This document shows positions 9,793-12,457 of a DNA stretch of 12,457 nucleotides, one piece after another. The stretch covers positions 5,617 through 18,073 of the forward strand of contig CAJJDN010000351.1 in assembly GCA_905182985.1 (NCBI GenBank), read 5' to 3'. The DNA comes from Paramecium sonneborni (taxonomy: Eukaryota; Ciliophora; Oligohymenophorea; Peniculida; Parameciidae). The notes under the pieces were generated by a model. That model had not been told where the DNA came from and searched no databases. It was given only the letters and a program-made list of their open reading frames with translations. A program made the translations under genes and the position numbers. The first letter of the stretch is position 1, and each line of letters opens with the position of its first letter.

Positions 9793-10995
9793 ATCACTAT
9801 ATTCTTATTCTTCAAATAATAATAGATTCTTAATTAAAAGCAAAATTTGCAAAATATTGTTATTAAAAAAACTGATTGTTCTAAAATTTAACATTCATTT
9901 ATTTAATTCAGTTGAATTTGTAAAGAGATTTTATTTGAAAACTGTATTAGATATTTAAACATCACCCTATTATAATTAGAATAATAAAGTAGATGCAGAT
10001 TATCTAGTTAAATCTTAAATGTATTAATTTAAATGATTGTTATTAAATACTACATTTTCTAAGCTTATTTTGCAATTTTATTCAGAAAATAATGATATAA
10101 TCGAAGTAACTGTATTTCTTTTTGTTATAATTTATATGTTTGATTCAAATTTACTATTCTGAATGCATTTTATATTTTCTCCTTCTAACTATAAGCTTTA
10201 ATAATTATAAAAGGATTATTATCGGTAATAGAATTGGACAAAACTAAATTATTGATTTTGATATTCTAATACCCTCCTATGTATAAATAAAAAAACATGT
10301 CTCATAGGCATATTTTAGCATGCAATCAACTGATTAATGAAGTGTTTTGGAGAGAAATAAAAATGATTATGTAAATGTGATCCCATTTAATGTTAAACTC
10401 TAATCTTTTGAGATTAATTTTATAATGGCTTGCTGATTATTATAATAAACATTTTCAATGGTGCAATTAATATATTAAGCGGCTTAAACATAAAAATATT
10501 ATAAACAATTACTATAATTGACATTTGCAATCCATATGAAAAATAATCATTATTACAAAATATTGTGCTTTTAGAAATATTTGTATTGCTTATATATGTA
10601 TCCTGCAATTCAAAGCTATTACAATCTATAAAACTTGAGCTTTATGATAAAATATTATCTAAAATAATTAACCCTTTAAGATTAAAGTTTTTAGCATAAC
10701 ATCCTATATCAATATATTTCTATAGTCTTGAGTTTTTTCATATGTTATCATAAAATGCTAATCATCTTCAAATGTTGTATTAGAGATGTTTATAGATTTC
10801 ATCACAATGTCAAAGCTTGTATCTAGCTGATACAAAAATATCATAGAATCATAAAAATGCGAATTGATTATCTTTAAATTATAAATATCCAACTAAACAT
10901 AGTTAAATCGAAAAATATTATTTGAATAAAATATTAGGTTTTCTGTTATTAAATTAATGATTTTGAATTTTTAAAAAGAAAGTTAAGAAAAGAAC

Positions 10996-11025
10996 CTATA
11001 GCCAAACATATTATATTTTTAGTAC
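10996..11025 (-). other. Candidate 30-nt in-frame intron
   Basis: Minus strand GTACTAAAAA...GCTATAG has good borders and a CTAA-like internal stretch. Removal gives DCIFTSSFLNFLFKN, which suits the repeat pattern. The frame is the same with or without it, so the sequence alone cannot decide. Confidence 0.3.
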
Positions 11026-11276
11026 TAGTAAAAATACAATCTTGAAATTCTAATATTTCTGTCTTTTTGAAAATAATGTCTGGAAAGTTTTCACCATTAA
11101 CAAATTTGATATTTTTAATAGTAATTGTTGCAAAGTTGCTCAAAATTAAATCTCTCTCTAAAGTTAAAGTAGTAAGGTACAATAGCCCAATAAATTTTAT
11201 GTTAACAATTTTAACAGTAAAGACATCTTATTTAATTGTTGAAAAAGTTGTGAGTCTAATGGAATTTTATGAACCT

Positions 11277-11299
11277 CTCCCTTTAAAGTTTTTCCTTAC
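11277..11299 (-). other. 23-nt intron in the large beta-helix-like gene
   Basis: Minus strand GTAAGGAAAA...GGGAG. Splicing joins FNKIADSL to GSQNSIRLTTFSTIKQDVFT and leads into the first strand repeats. The unspliced frame diverges and meets TGA about 65 codons later. Confidence 0.7.
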
Positions 11300-11727
11300 A
11301 AACTATCTGCAATTTTATTAAATTGACCTTAAGAGTAGTAAATGTTTTAAACAAAAATAACTTAATGATAGCATTTCTCATATGTTTCACAAAAAGTAAC
11401 AGTTTATAATAAATGATCATTAAAGTATTTACCCTCAGAAGACTCTAATTAAATTATTCGTGTATATTAGAGGTTTGTGAGAGTAGGAATAAAATAAGGA
11501 TTAATGTAGTTAATTATATCATTTGTCCTTTCTAAACATGCTCCACAATTATTTGGACAAACCAAACATTTTCCATTTGAATCTTAACTTTTTAAAATCA
11601 TAACTAATTGGAGAATTATAATATAAATCAAACCCATTCTCCTTTCTTTAAGTTTAGTATATACTTCTAAATAAAATGAAGCTAATTGTTATGAAGGATG
11701 AACAAACAAAATGTACATATACTATTG

Positions 11728-11916
11728 TCATTATAAGAGTCTTTCATCTTTTTATTTTTATAATTAAGATATATATAGATTTAAACATACTTTAGATTGC
11801 CCATATATTAGAATTTAAATTTGATGTTTACTAATTAAATTAGGGTTTCGTGGTAATAATAAATTTGAAATTTAATAAATATTTGAAACCATAATTATTA
11901 TAAAAATAAAAAACAT
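11728..11916 (-). CDS. Short hydrophobic-start ORF, possible small or remnant gene
   Basis: ATG at 11916-11914 to TGA 11730-11728 gives 62 residues, starting MFFIFIIIMVSNIYQ and ending ISQLQKQKDERLLQ. The first 12 residues could be a signal peptide or membrane anchor. The frame stays open well upstream of the ATG, so it might instead be the tail of the broken gene at the right edge. There is no recognised family, and it sits 90 bp downstream of the start of the large gene on the same strand. In this code open frames of this size are common by chance. Confidence 0.25.
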
Positions 11917-12040
11917 AATGCAATTATTTTAATAATAATATGTATTTTTTACAATTTTGTATTAATAAAATATATTTGAAATCTAACTATCATAATTATA
12001 TAAAAAACGCATTTATATGATTTTATTATTTATAAACCCA

Positions 12041-12457
12041 TCATTATAAATCAAGAGACCTGAATGAAAACATAAGGTTCCTATGAATTACGCAATCTAA
12101 ATCAGTGTTTATCCAAACTACATTATCCTTTCTAAAAGTATTATTATGTTGGCATCTCAATAATGATTTCTAGTGGTTAAAAAAATTATTAAATTGTTCC
12201 TTTTTAAAATTATATTAATTCCTATATTTAATTATTTTATAATCAATATGATGATAATTTTTTAATTATTCCCAAAAAAATTAATATTTGTTATTATAAT
12301 AAAGATGTCTCTTTAATTTTATTGAAATACAAATATTTTCACTTGAATATAAGTCCTTAAAATATATCAAATTTTGGAAACCTTAAGTAATGATTTTTTA
12401 TGAATTCTAAGAGTGTTAACATGAATTATAATTCTATTAAATTAAAACTTTTTATTC
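12041..12457 (-). CDS. Partial ORF of unknown function (5' end beyond right edge)
   Basis: The minus-strand frame is free of TGA from the window edge down to TGA 12043-12041 (138 sense codons). It reads GFQNLIYFKDLYSSENICI, KYQFFWEQLKNYHHIDYKI and, near the end, RKDNVVWINTDLDCVIHRN, a varied composition unlike the AT spacers. No start is visible, so it is 5'-truncated by the window. I do not recognise a family. A second minus frame is also open from about 12155 to 11728, so a frameshift near 12150, as in the neighbouring genes, would change the predicted C-terminus. Confidence 0.4.

Larger units (their letters stand above)
6667..11637 (-). pseudogene. Large secreted beta-helix-like repeat protein with multi-pass membrane C-terminus, many frame breaks
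   Basis: ATG at 11637-11635 opens a signal peptide, MGLIYIIILQLVMILKS, then a Cys cluster (CLVCPNNCGACLE). Across about 11200-8900 runs a long array of N/S-rich strand repeats (ATITIKNIKFVNGENF, ISLENVVFNNNHL, GTIHIQNSSFFNT), ending in Gly-Gly turns (VTYGGSLL, EIGGAIYFYSNE, SIAGGLYLNK). Next come YLTFTSGRQI, YIPYNLTFRIIALNKYN, DYNLDDLIIYF, TSGGCILCDVSQGQY and HIGALCEQCDLYN. The last 500 or so residues hold about eight hydrophobic helices (for example VLTIVFISILILISILIS and FCFPLLLFFGVIMPVYFW). TGA 6669-6667 ends it. Expected length is about 1650 residues. This is the layout of a multicopy ciliate surface or transmembrane family of unknown function. One 23-nt intron fits. At least fifteen 1-2 nt frame breaks occur, near 10970, 10735, 10525, 10292, 10177, 9900, 9868, 9667, 9540, 8861, 8677, 8462, 8360, 8054, 7920, 7316 and 7191, plus a TGA at 9790-9792. 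Confidence 0.75.

Noticed and set aside
10924..10995. A 53-nt GT...CAG intron that would also repair the frame near 10970
   Set aside because: Too long for the intron class seen here; a 1-nt loss in the T5A5 tract is simpler.
11067..11321. Plus-strand 84-residue ORF
   Set aside because: Shadow of the N-terminal repeat region of the large minus-strand gene.
11307..11327. Possible 21-nt intron (GTCAATT...TGCAG)
   Set aside because: It would leave a 7-nt exon before the well-supported intron at 11277-11299.
1..12457. TGA read as Trp throughout, with no dedicated stop
   Set aside because: TGA closes several frames at sensible ends (2445, 4203, 6667), and only a few internal TGAs occur, not all at plausible Trp sites.
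1..12457. Bacterial-type features: ribosome binding sites, terminators, CRISPR, insertion sequences
   Set aside because: None seen; the code, introns and composition are those of a ciliate nucleus.

Overview
The window reads as nuclear DNA of a ciliate, most probably Paramecium or a close relative. It is very AT-rich. TAA and TAG occur many times inside frames that otherwise read as good protein, so they stand for Gln, and TGA is the only stop. Genes are packed 60-450 bp apart on both strands. The introns I can place are 21-25 bp long (GT...AG), which is the tiny size class of Paramecium. Because of this code, standard-code ORF calling misses almost everything here.

Layout: a minus-strand charged ORF running off the left edge (1-328); a broken minus-strand gene resembling a ciliate TPR-like family (415-1417); a broken plus-strand WD40 gene (1513-2445); 440 bp without a gene; a broken minus-strand gene of unknown function (2885-4142); a minus-strand secreted gene with two Cys/Trp-rich repeats and four tiny introns (4203-5857); a broken plus-strand gene with a signal peptide (5992-6687); a large minus-strand gene for a secreted beta-helix-like repeat protein with a multi-pass membrane C-terminus (6667-11637), carrying more than fifteen frame breaks; a short minus ORF (11728-11916); and a partial minus-strand ORF running off the right edge (12041-12457).

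The main message is that every gene that can be judged is damaged. The 4203-5857 gene has one in-frame TGA and no indels. The WD40 gene has a 1-nt frameshift and an internal deletion. The others carry chains of 1-2 nt frameshifts, many in A or T runs. Protein-level motifs stay clear across the breaks, so the decay is recent or part of it is sequencing error. Three neighbouring genes (4203-11637) encode signal-peptide proteins, and at least three loci look like members of large ciliate families, where redundant copies can be lost. I see no CRISPR, rRNA, tRNA, telomere or obvious transposon. All family assignments come from motif recognition by eye; no search was run.
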